64,000 nucleotides of DNA from Sipunculus nudus (Eukaryota; Annelida; Sipuncula; Golfingiida; Sipunculidae), in NCBI GenBank assembly GCA_026874595.1, contig CM049306.1:18967019-19031018 (forward strand), written 5' to 3'. How positions within the stretch are numbered: position 1 is the first letter of the stretch; each line of letters opens with the position of its first letter. Position numbers and translations under genes: made by a program. The notes under the pieces are model-generated. The model saw only the letters and a program-made list of their open reading frames with translations, did no database searches and was not told the DNA's origin. Shown one piece after another: positions 25,401 through 33,847 of this stretch.

Positions 25401-26531
25401 TGATCAATATGTGTGCCAAAAATCATGACCATCAGTGATGTAGTTAATGAGTTATTGAAGTTTTTGTAGGAAATATTTGACTATTCTAGGGGGTACTTTG
25501 GGGCCCCATAAATCGAAGGATATGGGTAACAGAGACCTAATTCCAGGTTTCCAGGGAGATTTTTCATGGACCTCTCTGAATGTAAAGTAAGAAGATTCCA
25601 GATCCAGCGGTTACGATTTGTGCCTGGTTAACGGACAGACACCCGGACGGCCGACGGACAAAAGGTGATTCCTATAGCTCAGATGACTTACAGTCAGCTG
25701 AGCTAACAATATCAGTGTTATGCCACAGTTGGCACTTTTGACATACCAATCTGAGTATCAAATTTTTCAGAATATTTGCCTTTTGGTGAAATCAATTATG
25801 CAAAATTGCATACACTGTTGTGGTTTAATAATACCAATAATATTAATAATATACAATAATAATACTGATCAGATCTAGTACAAGGATGGAAGACCTCTTG
25901 CTATTTAATAAGTATATTAGGAAATACCAACCAGTCTGCGGACTTCTTGATCTGCCTCCCTCTTCAGTTTGGAGACAACAACTTTGTGGAACTCTTCTTG
26001 TTTCCTAAGTTCCTCTGATTTTTGACGGTCAGATTCTGTGAGCATCCTCAGTTGCTCCTCAAGCTTGCTGCGTGTAGCTTTCAACTCCTCAATCTCCTTC
26101 CTCATCTTGTCTCGCTCAGCCTCGAAAGAGCTTTGTGCCATATCTGACAAGCCACTGTTTTTGGTTCTCGTTTTTGGTCCAGCATGTGTGGAGTGGATTC
26201 GTGATTTCAGTTTTGAAATCTCCAAATCCTTTTGTTGGGTTACTTTCTTGAGTTCTGCATCAAATTTCTTTGTCAAAAGAGACCTCTGCAAATCAATCTC
26301 TTTGACCTTATCTTGACGAAGTTTTGTTTTCAAATCATTGAAAGCAATGCTATTTTTGCATTGCTCCCTTTTTAGAGATTCTTTGACCTCCAGGGATTTT
26401 TCACGCCGTAACTGCTTGGTCAGTTTACGCTCAGTGTCAAGCTCTGACCGTAATTTGGCAACCTGAACTCTTAGTTCACCAATATTCATATCCGAAAGTG
26501 CGCTTCCCATTTTGGTTTTTGATGAAGCCAT
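4357..26531 (-). CDS. Janus kinase and microtubule-interacting protein (JAKMIP/Marlin-like), 17 coding exons, 3' end incomplete
   Basis: The exons join to 927 codons of nearly continuous coiled coil. Landmarks matching vertebrate JAKMIP1-3 in order: an N-terminal coil with KxKEIDLQR and EISKLKS stretches (residues about 60-125); EVRRL followed by a DEL-x-x-RD segment across the exon 1/2 junction; VLEKNKEFLKKN (about 370); a basic KRRKQKKALVKKK patch followed by an acidic ESYYGYDEDSNESELSQS segment (about 475-520); and EILEFRLLELEE (about 615). Vertebrate JAKMIPs are cytoplasmic coiled-coil proteins that bind microtubules, GABA-B receptor and Tyk2/Jak1; that role is transferred from the family, not seen here. 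Start chosen at ATG 26531 (GACATGG context, good Kozak, followed by MASSKTKMGS). All internal junctions are phase 0. An extra acidic exon (4802-5116) is notable. The final exon with the family's hydrophobic tail was not found, so the model is 3'-partial. Confidence 0.85.
4456..4801 (-). other. Intron 16 of the JAKMIP-like gene
   Basis: 346 bp, AT-rich, GT-AG. Nothing else seen. Confidence 0.8.
4802..5116 (-). CDS. JAKMIP-like coding exon 16 (long acidic exon)
   Basis: 105 codons, phase 0/0, acceptor TTTGTTTTAG and donor CAG|GTAAAT. A short leucine-rich coil (LLSQENKRLTDHIAELEQKL) is followed by a Ser/Asp/Glu tract (CDSDSSICDSG, then MDTLYEEEEDEF) and a charged EEEEKLKKQQETQHQ end. I do not recall a counterpart of this acidic tract at this place in vertebrate JAKMIPs. 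Confidence 0.82.
5117..5701 (-). other. Intron 15 of the JAKMIP-like gene
   Basis: 585 bp, AT-rich, GT-AG. No repeat or RNA recognised. Confidence 0.8.
5702..5791 (-). CDS. JAKMIP-like coding exon 15
   Basis: 30 codons, phase 0/0, acceptor TTTTAATTACAG and donor AAG|GTATCC. Coil ELRQMELEVHELRKENEELL, ending QDTNIFK. Confidence 0.78.
5792..6235 (-). other. Intron 14 of the JAKMIP-like gene
   Basis: 444 bp, GT-AG. No feature recognised. Confidence 0.8.
6236..6325 (-). CDS. JAKMIP-like coding exon 14
   Basis: 30 codons, phase 0/0, acceptor CCTTCAACAG and perfect donor GAG|GTAAGT. Encodes SASATVPPDLVQKYEWSRSQ, a Pro-containing break in the coil. Confidence 0.77.
6326..10039 (-). other. Intron 13 of the JAKMIP-like gene
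   Basis: 3.7 kb, mostly the repeat element at 6526-9662. The remaining flanks are unremarkable AT-rich DNA. Confidence 0.8.
6526..9662. mobile_element. 3.1-kb non-autonomous element with internal 287-bp tandem units rich in TGACCTTTGACC
   Basis: Left end: TTTCTTGGCACCGCAGG, then GTATCCCCAGACATAGT (from 6555) and a C-run. Right end: a GCGGCGGCGGGACCG patch, then a hairpin closing TTTGTCTGGGGATAC at 9662. GTATCCCCAGACA recurs inverted at the two ends. Between them about nine tandem units of roughly 287 bp begin near 6699, 6984, 7273, 7561, 7822, 8110, 8399, 8687 and 8970; each carries two TGACC-rich blocks. Short open frames in the units recur on both strands but track the repeat, not a gene. 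No transposase was seen. A shorter relative lies at 22752-23857. Confidence 0.85.
10040..10108 (-). CDS. JAKMIP-like coding exon 13
   Basis: 23 codons, phase 0/0, acceptor CATTTATCAG and donor CAG|GTAAAT. Coil ELDSQREREEALKQIITSLE. Confidence 0.75.
10109..10680 (-). other. Intron 12 of the JAKMIP-like gene
   Basis: 572 bp, GT-AG, AT-rich. Nothing recognised. Confidence 0.8.
10681..10746 (-). CDS. JAKMIP-like coding exon 12
   Basis: 22 codons, phase 0/0, acceptor CATCTCTTGCAG and donor GCA|GTACAT. Encodes EINLRPDDKTSLAQASIVLK; the last part resembles the family segment with EEQVAIIQAGTVLAL. Confidence 0.77.
10747..12745 (-). other. Intron 11 of the JAKMIP-like gene
   Basis: 2.0 kb of AT-rich, unique-looking DNA with no repeat, RNA gene or open frame that I can support. 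Confidence 0.75.
12746..12799 (-). CDS. JAKMIP-like coding exon 11
   Basis: 18 codons (NMKIQVVAQKLAYMKESQ), phase 0/0, acceptor GCTTTTACAG and donor CAG|GTGAGG. Short cassette-like exon; splice sites and frame support it more than similarity. Confidence 0.72.
12800..13188 (-). other. Intron 10 of the JAKMIP-like gene
   Basis: 389 bp, GT-AG. Nothing recognised. Confidence 0.75.
13189..13407 (-). CDS. JAKMIP-like coding exon 10 (EFRLLELEE)
   Basis: 73 codons, phase 0/0, acceptor GTTTTTCTAG and donor CTG|GTCAGT. Contains EAQEQNEILEFRLLELEE, near-identical to the vertebrate JAKMIP DQNELLEFRLLELEE core, followed by a polar coil ending FGHVDMNSL. Confidence 0.9.
13408..14168 (-). other. Intron 9 of the JAKMIP-like gene
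   Basis: 761 bp. Exon 9 can be read past its donor for some distance, but the strong GTAAAC donor and the family alignment end it at 14169. Nothing else seen. Confidence 0.75.
14169..14339 (-). CDS. JAKMIP-like coding exon 9
   Basis: 57 codons, phase 0/0, acceptor CATCTCATGCAG and donor AAG|GTAAAC. Coil: YQQLVREHLELERSYSELQ, aligning with the family LTREYQALQRAYALLQ region. Confidence 0.87.
14340..14755 (-). other. Intron 8 of the JAKMIP-like gene
   Basis: 416 bp, GT-AG. The plus-strand open frame across 14605-14979 overlaps exon 8 in antisense and is not a gene. Confidence 0.75.
14756..14872 (-). CDS. JAKMIP-like coding exon 8 (GYDED acidic motif)
   Basis: 39 codons, phase 0/0, acceptor TTTTGTTTCAG and donor GAC|GTAGGT. 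Contains ESYYGYDEDSNESELSQSTQ, the counterpart of the family's FFGYDEESVDSETLSETS signature and one of the strongest identifiers of the gene. Confidence 0.9.
14873..15336 (-). other. Intron 7 of the JAKMIP-like gene
   Basis: 464 bp, AT-rich. Nothing recognised. Confidence 0.75.
15337..15375 (-). CDS. JAKMIP-like micro-exon 7
   Basis: Only 13 codons (MVRFLLPAKARAV), phase 0/0, acceptor CACATTCAG and perfect donor GTT|GTAAGT. Both neighbours are phase 0, so it can be skipped without changing frame; a candidate alternatively spliced cassette. Confidence 0.72.
15376..15681 (-). other. Intron 6 of the JAKMIP-like gene
   Basis: 306 bp, GT-AG, AT-rich. Nothing recognised. Confidence 0.75.
15682..15753 (-). 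CDS. JAKMIP-like coding exon 6 (basic patch)
   Basis: 24 codons, phase 0/0, acceptor TATATTTGTAG and donor AAG|GTATGA. Encodes DKDKRIELIAF and the strongly basic KRRKQKKALVKKK, matching the basic stretch that precedes the GYDE motif in vertebrate JAKMIPs. It is a possible microtubule or nucleic-acid contact (inference). Confidence 0.85.
16006..16176 (-). CDS. JAKMIP-like coding exon 5
   Basis: 57 codons, phase 0/0, acceptor AATGTTTTGCAG and donor GCA|GTATGT. Heptad-rich with MMQQELQLLRQQRMEQDRTI, corresponding to the family EIEFLRLQVLEQQ region. Confidence 0.85.
16177..16703 (-). other. Intron 4 of the JAKMIP-like gene
   Basis: 527 bp, GT-AG. Nothing recognised. Confidence 0.75.
16704..16850 (-). 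CDS. JAKMIP-like coding exon 4
   Basis: 49 codons, phase 0/0, acceptor TTTATATTAG and donor ATG|GTAGAA. VLEKNKEFLKKNVRLTKDV closely follows the family VEKNKRMNKKN region, and the exon ends in RVRELTEETFGM. Confidence 0.87.
16851..21291 (-). other. Intron 3 of the JAKMIP-like gene, 4.4 kb
   Basis: Mostly AT-rich unique DNA. A patch at about 18480-18840 is richer in G+C, with CAGC/GCTGCTG runs and short open frames on both strands; no domain or splice-site pair supports an exon. It could be an enhancer or an old repeat (inference only). Confidence 0.65.
21292..21519 (-). CDS. JAKMIP-like coding exon 3
   Basis: 76 codons, phase 0/0, acceptor TTTGATTTCAG and donor CTG|GTGAGT. It opens with a polar run (TTTEKTKDTKNNNE), then a coil with LEEKCGNLEDQVRVQEETID and ends KELEKDKDDL. 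Confidence 0.85.
22146..22212. repeat. Interrupted (TA)n microsatellite
   Basis: Runs of TATATA broken by TTTTATA and AAATA. Confidence 0.95.
22752..23857. mobile_element. 1.1-kb short copy of the TGACC-rich element
   Basis: It has the same left end as the 6526 copy (TTTCTTGGCACCGCAGG, GTATCTCCAGACATAGT, C-run) and the same right end (GGCGGCGGGACCG, then TTTGTCTGGGGATAC). Inside are only about one and a half 287-bp units, then the same unique tail found at 9030-9600 (for example ATGGCTATCAACACTG and CATTAGTTTTTGACTTATAA). The two copies differ mainly in tandem-unit number. It sits in the intron between coding exons 2 and 3. Confidence 0.85.
24213..24446 (-). CDS. JAKMIP-like coding exon 2
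   Basis: 78 codons, phase 0/0, acceptor TATTTTGTAG and donor AAG|GTATGG. Starts LDELRCRDRCLSQMQREL, which aligns with the family segment after the N-terminal coil (DE-x-x-x-KDR...LEKEL). The second half is a Ser/Pro-rich linker (SWERRSPRKNSSSF). Confidence 0.85.
24447..25931 (-). other. Intron 1 between coding exons 1 and 2
   Basis: 1.5 kb, largely the dispersed repeat at 24522-25706. Confidence 0.75.
24522..25706. repeat. Dispersed repeat 'ACAAG...GCTGAGCTAA', copy 1
   Basis: Begins ACAAGTGACCCATGGGTCATG and ends CAGTCAGCTGAGCTAA. Inside, a unit of about 325-335 bp recurs near 24665, 24978 and 25315, carrying GGTCTCAAAAATAGAGAAAA, a GGTGGC/GCCACC palindrome-like site, CAGTCTGCAGGAACTGATGG and GAAGGATATGGGTAACAGA. 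Near its end is a C/G patch, GGACGGCCGACGGACAAAAG. Copies also lie at 32192-33614 and, inverted and split, at 35915-39860. No coding capacity seen. Confidence 0.75.
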
Positions 26532-26597
26532 GTCAGGTTTGCTTTGGTATATCTTCACGGAGTTGTGGCACGTTATTTCTGTTGCTTGTGTTTGTGG
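25932..26597 (-). CDS. JAKMIP-like coding exon 1 (with 66 nt of 5'UTR)
   Basis: Acceptor TTTTTGTTGCAG ends at 26598. Translation starts at 26531 and gives exactly 200 codons to the donor CTG|GTTGGT at 25932. The frame stays open upstream of the ATG and into the intron, but MASSKTKM has the best context and family position. It encodes the N-terminal coiled coil, ending READQEVRRL, which matches the end of the family's first large exon. An alternative donor four bases downstream (TTG|GTATTT) would break the phase. Confidence 0.85.
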
Positions 26598-29500
26598 CTG
26601 CAACAAAAAGAAGTCAAATAAAAGTTGTGTCAAATGTAAGGATAGTTTTTCTATCTCTCATATATGGTGGTAGGTTATTTATTTTGCCTGTGTAAGTTGC
26701 AGCATCAAATGAATGCCGTGTAATATTACATTAAATTTTTAAAACAAAATACCAAAAATTTGCAGGAAGAAGAAATGTGTTTCCCTTTACAAGCCAATGA
26801 ACTGTTTTCCCTCACTATTAACTTAAACTAAAATTAATAAGTGAAAAAGCTACCACAACATAATTTCAAAAGCAAATTATTATAAAATATACCTTTTTTA
26901 TTTTAAAAATACCATGCAAGTACAAGTTCATTTCTAAAAGAACAAAAAGGCACTTATAATTACACTGGACACTATACTGTTTGAGTTTGGTTTAAAGCCT
27001 GGCATTTTCCACAGACCAAACAGGTGTGGGGCATCTGCCATGATGTTAAAAAAAAATATTTACAAACATATCCAGTGGACCAGGTGTACAGTGTAAACTG
27101 GATCTTTGAAACACTGCATTATAAGGCTAGATCCAGTTTAGAACTTGTAGTGTTGATGATTTTATATGCTCAGGTTATGCTTTGGAATAATTAATACTGA
27201 ATGTCACTTTGTGTGGTAATCCCTTGTCAGTTATGAGTTGTGTCTCTTGTAAATTCCTTGCAGACTGAAGTGGCTTCTTCAGTGATTATATTTTTTTTTA
27301 TTTACTTTAGAAACAACCTTATTTAGATTTCCAACACTTTGTTAACAACAGTAAAAATAAGAATTGCAATTTTATTAGTAACATTAGAGTATAAGGTTTA
27401 TCTTTCAATTATAATTATATGGTCTGTCTCATCCTACTGTGACTTTTTTGTGTGTCTGCATATCAAACCAAAACTTCTTGAATTTATTTCCTGTGAACTT
27501 TTTTTTGGTGCAATATTCCTCAACAGCAAATCACTTTCAATGCAGGCCAAAACAAATCATGGAAAAGGTATATAAAGGCTTTAGTCATGTGGGACAACTT
27601 GGAAAAGCAGACTTGGGGTGTTTTAGTAAAGCGATGCATTATGTAGCAAGTATTTGCAAATTAATTTTCACTTGCTGGGAGACATAATGGAATCTAAATA
27701 AAATATCTTTATTTTTCTTTATTTTTTTTTTGGAAAAGTTTAATTAATGTGAGCAGAAAAAGCAGTGAAACAAAGGAAGTTTTGGCACAAGGTCTAATGG
27801 CAACACTGATATCAGAAAGGGTTTGCTGATACAGTGATGTTTGGGCTGCATCTAGCCCAAACAAAAGTAGTCCATTAACTGTGTTTTTAGGCCCTGGAAG
27901 CCTGGTAGTACTGCTCTTCTCCTTGCTGTCCTGCTGGGGAAGAGAGAACACAGGTGCAGCCATGTTATCTGTTGCTGTTTCTATTTCTGGGCTTCAACTG
28001 CCTACAACAGGGAAGACAAACCACAGCACAGGAAAGCCCTGCCAAGCTGGGCCAAGGGTTCGGAGCATCCATGAATCAACCATTTTGTATTCACTCTGTC
28101 TCACAGCCATTCTGTGTCTCTCATTTCATGATTCATCTCTGATTCAAGGCTATTGTATCATGGACTCATTCTTAATGAGTAACAAACTTACAAAGTTTTG
28201 GATTACCAAAGGATAGGCCTGCTTCTGTTTATGCGAGATAAGGAACATAATGCTAGTCAATTATAAGAAATTAAAGAAAATTTGAAGTCTGGACAATAAA
28301 ATATATACCAGTAAACCAGTTTTTACTTGACAGTGACATAGTAACATGTTTTTTTGCTGTCAGACCTGGAAAACTGTTGCATTTATGACAGCTCAAGTGA
28401 TCATAAACTGAACCCATTTCAGTTTCCAATATCAAATTAGGATACCCAGCTGATGTTAACAAGTCCTTTTGTTGATTCAAGACTTATTTAACATAATTTC
28501 AGCCAAATTAAAAAAAAGACAATGGAACCTGCAGAATACACCAATTTCTACAAATAGCTGCATATACATTACAAGTACACACAGGTTGATCATACTTTTG
28601 TGACATACATGATCTTTGAACAAGATTTCTCAATATAAAGATGATAAAGGGAACCAGTTATTGTTAGGAAATGGTCTTATACCAATTAAAAGGAAAAGTA
28701 AAATTTTGTAATTCAACAATTTTATCATATCAGCATACGAAACATGATACATCATTGGTACAATTAAATATTGTGCAAAGGTTTACTTTAAAACATGCTT
28801 CTTCTCCTCAACACTTCACATTATGATTTTGTATTATTTAAAAATCTGAAGATGTCTAAAGACCAAATTGGGTGTAACAAAAAAGGTGGACTTTTTCTTA
28901 AAATAAGTGGTTTTATGAAGTATACATATTATATAATTACATAATCGTTGCTGAAGAATGAGAATATTCAATTTCTCACACCTTAGTTAATGACCGTAGA
29001 TTCTCAAACTCAAATTTACCTGGGACCCCTTTCCTTTTCCATTTAAGAAAGATAACCAGAGGAAAAATTTATGAGAAGAAAACATCAACACACACACCAG
29101 GCCTACATAAACAGAAACAATAATTCTCTATAAAGAACCAGACCTACAAACTTAGACATACTATATCTGATAAAGGTTTAGATCAAGGACAACATGTATA
29201 TATCACACATTTAACACCTATACCATATGATCATCAAGATGCATCATAATCCAAGTAATCCGAACTAATACAAAAGTCTCTGCTCTTAGACATCGTTTTT
29301 CCGGCTCCTCAAACACAAGTCAACTCGAGTAAAGTAAATATATTTATTTCATTCCAATTGAATTATCATAAAGTGCCACACCATCCCTTTGAATAAGTGA
29401 ACTAGCTTGCCAATGAAATCAATTTAATAGAAATACCGCAAAAAATGGGTCTTCAAGGTTGACAGATCGAGGTTTTAGTACGGAGTATAAAATTACAAAT

Positions 29501-29835
29501 TAAAAAAAAGTCGTGTTTATACATCTTTTGTTTTTGTCAAGTTTATTGCCTTTGGCAGCGTTATTTGGTAATAATGCAATAGTGCCTTTGATTAAAAGAT
29601 GTCTAAATTAGATCAGAAAACATAAGGTGACATCCAATACGAAAGACAATGTCCCAGATGATCGATGACGTCCGCTACACATTCTGTTCATCTACGTTTC
29701 GCCAAAGTGACTTGTAGCCACCTTATTACAATAACAGTCGGCGCGCGTTAGGTTATTACAAATTTATTCGGGAATTTAAATTTCTGTTAAAAAAACATGT
29801 CATAACACCGACAAGTTAAATACTGAATTCCCTAC
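26598..29835 (-). other. 5' intron of the JAKMIP-like gene
   Basis: 3.2 kb between the CpG-rich candidate first exon and coding exon 1. AT-rich. Short open frames on both strands (for example 27709-27963 minus) have no recognisable domain or convincing splice context. No repeats recognised. Confidence 0.55.
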
Positions 29836-30080
29836 CTTGTCAGAAACTCCGCATTTCTATGAACAGTTACGGCGCGAGTCCCCCGAGCGGCCGCGGGAGC
29901 CTGACTTGTCTGCTTGACGGGTTCTCTGCTTCTGCCGGGCAGACGATAAACCCGCCAGAAAACAGGCGCGAGCGGATTTAACCTTCCGAGCAACAGAATA
30001 GTGCGGCCAGTGACATTTTGGTTATATAATGGCAGACGCTGTCCTCTATTCCCACAAACCTTCTTCATAGGGCATCTTTA
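29836..30080 (-). promoter_or_regulatory. CpG-rich patch with splice donor: probable non-coding first exon and promoter of the JAKMIP-like gene
   Basis: The 200 bp around 29860-30060 are far richer in G+C and CpG (CGGCGCGAG, GAGCGGCCGCGG, CAGGCGCGAGCGG) than the AT-rich surroundings. On the minus strand they end in a strong donor, ACAAG|GTAGGG, at 29836. Joining this donor to the 26597 acceptor does not keep the 78-codon frame from 30068 open, so it fits a 5'UTR. No TATA box was seen. The transcription start is not placed, and an additional 5'UTR exon between 26598 and 29835 cannot be excluded. Confidence 0.4.
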
Positions 30081-31397
30081 TTTAGAATTGTTTCCAAAAT
30101 ATGCTTATGTTAATAAATATCCCCAAAGTCATGAATTTTACGGATGAATACGGTTTATTTGTTGGCTGAAGCACCGCCTGGTCGCCAAATAAGGGAATGT
30201 ATACATCATGATCAGATCGGATAAACAAACACACATGATAAGCGAGACAGGCGCCAGTGATGATAAAACAGGCAGTGATGAATGCTGAGACTGCATCAGC
30301 AACGCTTCTTATTCTCACTTATCTTTTTTTTTCAGTTGCATGGGCACAGGCTTTCACTATCAAGCCGCGAAAGCTCAGACATTTAACAATATGCGTCTAT
30401 CAAAAGTTCCGTATTTAGTGAATATATAAGTATTAAAATAAAAGAGTGGGAAAAGTGTTTATACACTGGTTTCCCGTTCATCGTAAAACCTCATTCTAGC
30501 CAAATAACCGTCAACTATCCTATTACGCCTGAACTTAAACGCTGTGTCAACACGCGCTTCAGCTGAAGGCGCACGTACGTGCACCAGCCTGGATATGTGC
30601 GACTGAGAAAAAGAAATTTGCAATCATAGAACGTTTTGTTTCAGACACAAAGTTTTCTGGTGCATTAATTCGAAAATCCTAGGACTCCTAGGTCGCTTAA
30701 TCTGAGCTGGCAAATAACAGTACGTGCGAATTCGCTGCTTTAGCGAGTGACACGTGAAATGATGCACGGCTCAGAAAATGCGGGTGTACAAGTGGTATGA
30801 TCACCTTACCAACATATATCACAAACACAAACAAACGGTTTGCTAAAATATTATCTACATTCATGCATTTACGAAATGTAAAACGAAGTTTAGAAACAGC
30901 CAAAAGTAAAATTAATTTAAATATATATGCTTAAATGTCTATTACAATCATTTTATATGAATGCTTAAGATTGTCTGGACATATATACAATGTACAATCA
31001 CTGAACTGTAATTTGATTATTTGACGTTATTGTAGTAACAATGCGGAACATGACATGAAATGCACCCTTGACGTTTACAAAAACTTTATTCAATGACGAA
31101 TCCATAGAAAGTCCAACTTTTTCAGACTCCACAGGCGAGACATCATTCAACACAAAGTACAGAGATGTTTAACTCGTTCCACAAGGAAATTTCGGCAGCG
31201 ACTCCAGTCGCATTCAAAGTAAAATCACTTGTAGTAAGGTCATTGTGGGTGTTCGTTCTGCAGAATCTTGATCTGGACAGCAATCAGTTCTTCTTGTTTC
31301 AAAAAGATGGTACTACTTTTGTACATTTATTTTTCATAATTTTATTCTTTATGTGTTTTGTCCATTTAGATTTGAAGGCGTTTCATTGGTGACACCT
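30081..31397. other. Upstream flank of the JAKMIP-like gene
   Basis: 1.3 kb, less AT-rich near 30160-30800 with scattered CpG, so it may be part of the promoter region. A 75-codon plus-strand frame at 31165-31392 has no recognisable features. Confidence 0.4.
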
Positions 31398-31562
31398 CAG
31401 GCACGGATCCAGGATTTTTTTTTTTTTTTTTTTTTTTTGCGGGGGGGGGGGGGGGTCAACGCTAGTGTAGATAAACATTGGGTGATTATTCAGAGCAATT
31501 TACCTGTCATGGTCTAAAAAATATTGGTGGTTGTGAGCATCCGAGAGGTGGATCCGCGCCTG
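31398..31562. mobile_element. G-tract MITE, copy 2, with exact 5-bp target duplication
   Basis: The 165-bp element has 14-bp termini CAGGCACGGATCCA and, inverted, CAGGCGCGGATCCA (one mismatch). The target duplication CACCT is exact at 31393-31397 and 31563-31567. A run of about 28 T followed by about 16 G lies just inside the left end. No coding capacity. Confidence 0.8.
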
Positions 31563-31807
31563 CACCTCGACAGTTGACCGTGCATGTAATAACCTCGATA
31601 TCTTACAAACAGAAATGCGATTCTAAATAAGCTAAAATAATCAAATTAAGTGTACGTGTATCCATCAATATTTTTCACACAAAATAGTTTTTACCTCAGG
31701 TGGGGCGATATACTTTACAACAGACTTAGCTCTTGTTGAAGGGAAAACAATAAATCAGTTAAATATTCGAGCAATGCAAAAAGAGTGGTGTTAAAACACT
31801 TTTTTTA

Positions 31808-32130
31808 AGGTTGGCCAACGTTACCCCACCTGGGCCGAAATAATTCCAATTTTGGGTATATGAACATGGCAGATTGACCTGTGCTAAGTTGAAACCTCCA
31901 TTGGTATATATGGGTCCGACCCATGTTAAGATGGATTTAAACCGATAACTGATTTCGGTCATTGAATATGACCTATCTTTCCAGTTCGAAAGCTGATTCC
32001 CATATATTGGGGATCAGTGAATAAGTCTGACCCACCTGAAGATCGGTTATTGGGTAGACCTATACTAGACCAATATCCGTTGTCGGTAACTGGGTAAGAC
32101 CCTGCTTTAGATGGGCCAGGTTGGACGATG
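31808..32130. mobile_element. Probable palindromic MITE
   Basis: The left part (GGCCAACGTTACCCCACCTG) and the inverted right part (CCATCGTCCAACCTGGCCC) are similar, and inner sequence repeats GGGT(C)...ACCC themes on both arms. No target duplication was resolved. Boundaries approximate. Confidence 0.35.
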
Positions 32131-32191
32131 GCGCGCAACATATACACGATGAATTCCTGAAATATTGGAATTGTGGAAACACTTTACCTAA

Positions 32192-33614
32192 ACAAGGGAC
32201 CCATATGGGTCATGACTCCCAGCTGAATATACAGGCGATGCATGTATTTATTAAATATTTATTGATGTTATGATCTGGTAAAAAAATATTTATTAAGAAA
32301 CCTGAAACATTTGGTAGACTTTCAGAGTACTCAAAATTATTTTATTTTTGCCAATAGTCCTTAGAAAATGGGTAATAGCGTTCTTATTTATAGTTTCCTA
32401 GAAGGTTTTACCAGGAACTCCTTGGATGGTAGGTAAGAAGTTTCTACGTCAAACGTGTGTCCATCTGACTTATAGGGTACTCAAATCATGTTCTTTCACA
32501 GTGCCATTGCTCAAAGATTATAGGTCGCTGTGACTTTATTTTGGATGTCCAAGGAGACATAATAACCTCTTTTTACATTAAGAAAGACATTTCTATAAGT
32601 CGGACTTCCTGGGTGCTCAAAAAAAGGTTTTATGCTTGTAGCTCACAGAATATAGGTAACAGTGACCTAATTTCAGGATTCAAAGGAGACTTGCCATGGA
32701 CCTCCCTGGAGGTACATTTTAGAAGGTTCTATGTCGAAAAGATACAATTTGTGCCTTGTCTGACCGCTCAAAATCATGTTTTTAGCCAGGACATTTACCC
32801 AGGTCTGAGGACCTCCTTGAATGTCACGTTAGAAGAATTCAGACCAAGTGGATACAATCTTTTCGGCCAGTAGCTCGAAGAATATAGGTCACGATGACCT
32901 AATTTAAGGTTTCTAAGGAGTTTTGCCTAGGATCTCCGTGTGCCCTATTGACAGAAAGACTGCTACATTTGAAGGTATAAAAAATAGAGAAAAAATGCGT
33001 AAAAATTAAAAAAAGGTCGCGACAGCAGTTTTCAGGAACTGATGAAACACTCCATGATCAATATGCATGGGAAAATGCATGCATTGTTTATTCAAATACA
33101 GGAGTTTTTGTACCAAAATCAAATTGTTCTGGAGTACTAACGAGTTCCATAGATATAGAGGATATATAGGTCGCAGTTCCCTAATTTCAGGTCATGCCAT
33201 TGCGCACCACTAATCTGTCCACGAAGGCTGCTTCCACCACTGTTTGGAATGGACGACGTCGAAATTCAGACATCACCGAAATAGGTTATCCAGGTAGCTT
33301 GTATTGATGGTTGAAAACAATGGAAATTGGGTGAATTTGATTCTGTAACTCCCGCAGTATTGAACGATCTTATTGATTACGCATAAGGGAAAACAAAGCG
33401 AGTATAAGCGGGTCGAGAACGTAACTTCCCTCATTATCGCACGAACGGTTTTGGCTGACTAGCCTACCTTGTCATATATCAAGTGATAAGACGGTATGAC
33501 CGTTTTATTATTGGGTTGTTTGACCTGATATCGTCGTAGTATCTCTAACAACGTTGGAGATATGAAGAATGTATTATAAATTGGGATTCAAGCGCCTGTG
33601 GTCAGCTGAGCTAA
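32192..33614. repeat. Dispersed repeat 'ACAAG...GCTGAGCTAA', copy 2
   Basis: Begins ACAAGGGACCCATATGGGTC and ends GTGGTCAGCTGAGCTAA. It shares CCTAATTTCAGG, TAGAGAAAAAATGCGTAAAA and AGGAACTGATGAAACAC blocks with the 24522 copy, but is more diverged. No CDS. Confidence 0.6.
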
Positions 33615-33847
33615 AAAACTGAAAGACTTGTTTAAATCTGCGTTTACCGGTCAGACTATGCGAAATGCCACATAAAAATATTTCAGTCGCATGAAGCATC
33701 TACTTGGCATTCGATAAAACTGTAATATGGGCCCGTTGATGTCAAAACCCGCTAGATCGAGCTGCATCCGTAAGTCACTCATATATGCTTACCAGTGCCC
33801 ATGGGCGCCATACCGCACGCTGGTGCCTATGAGGATCCATATCTCCT

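Noticed and set aside
26532-26633. An upstream start at 26633 for the JAKMIP-like protein
   Set aside because: It lies in the intron before the TTGTTGCAG acceptor; MASSKTKM at 26531 has a good Kozak context and gives exactly 200 codons in the exon.
27709-27963. MAAPVFSLPQQDSKEK frame as an alternative first exon of the JAKMIP-like gene
   Set aside because: No donor in a usable position was found and the N-terminus resembles no JAKMIP; kept as intron.
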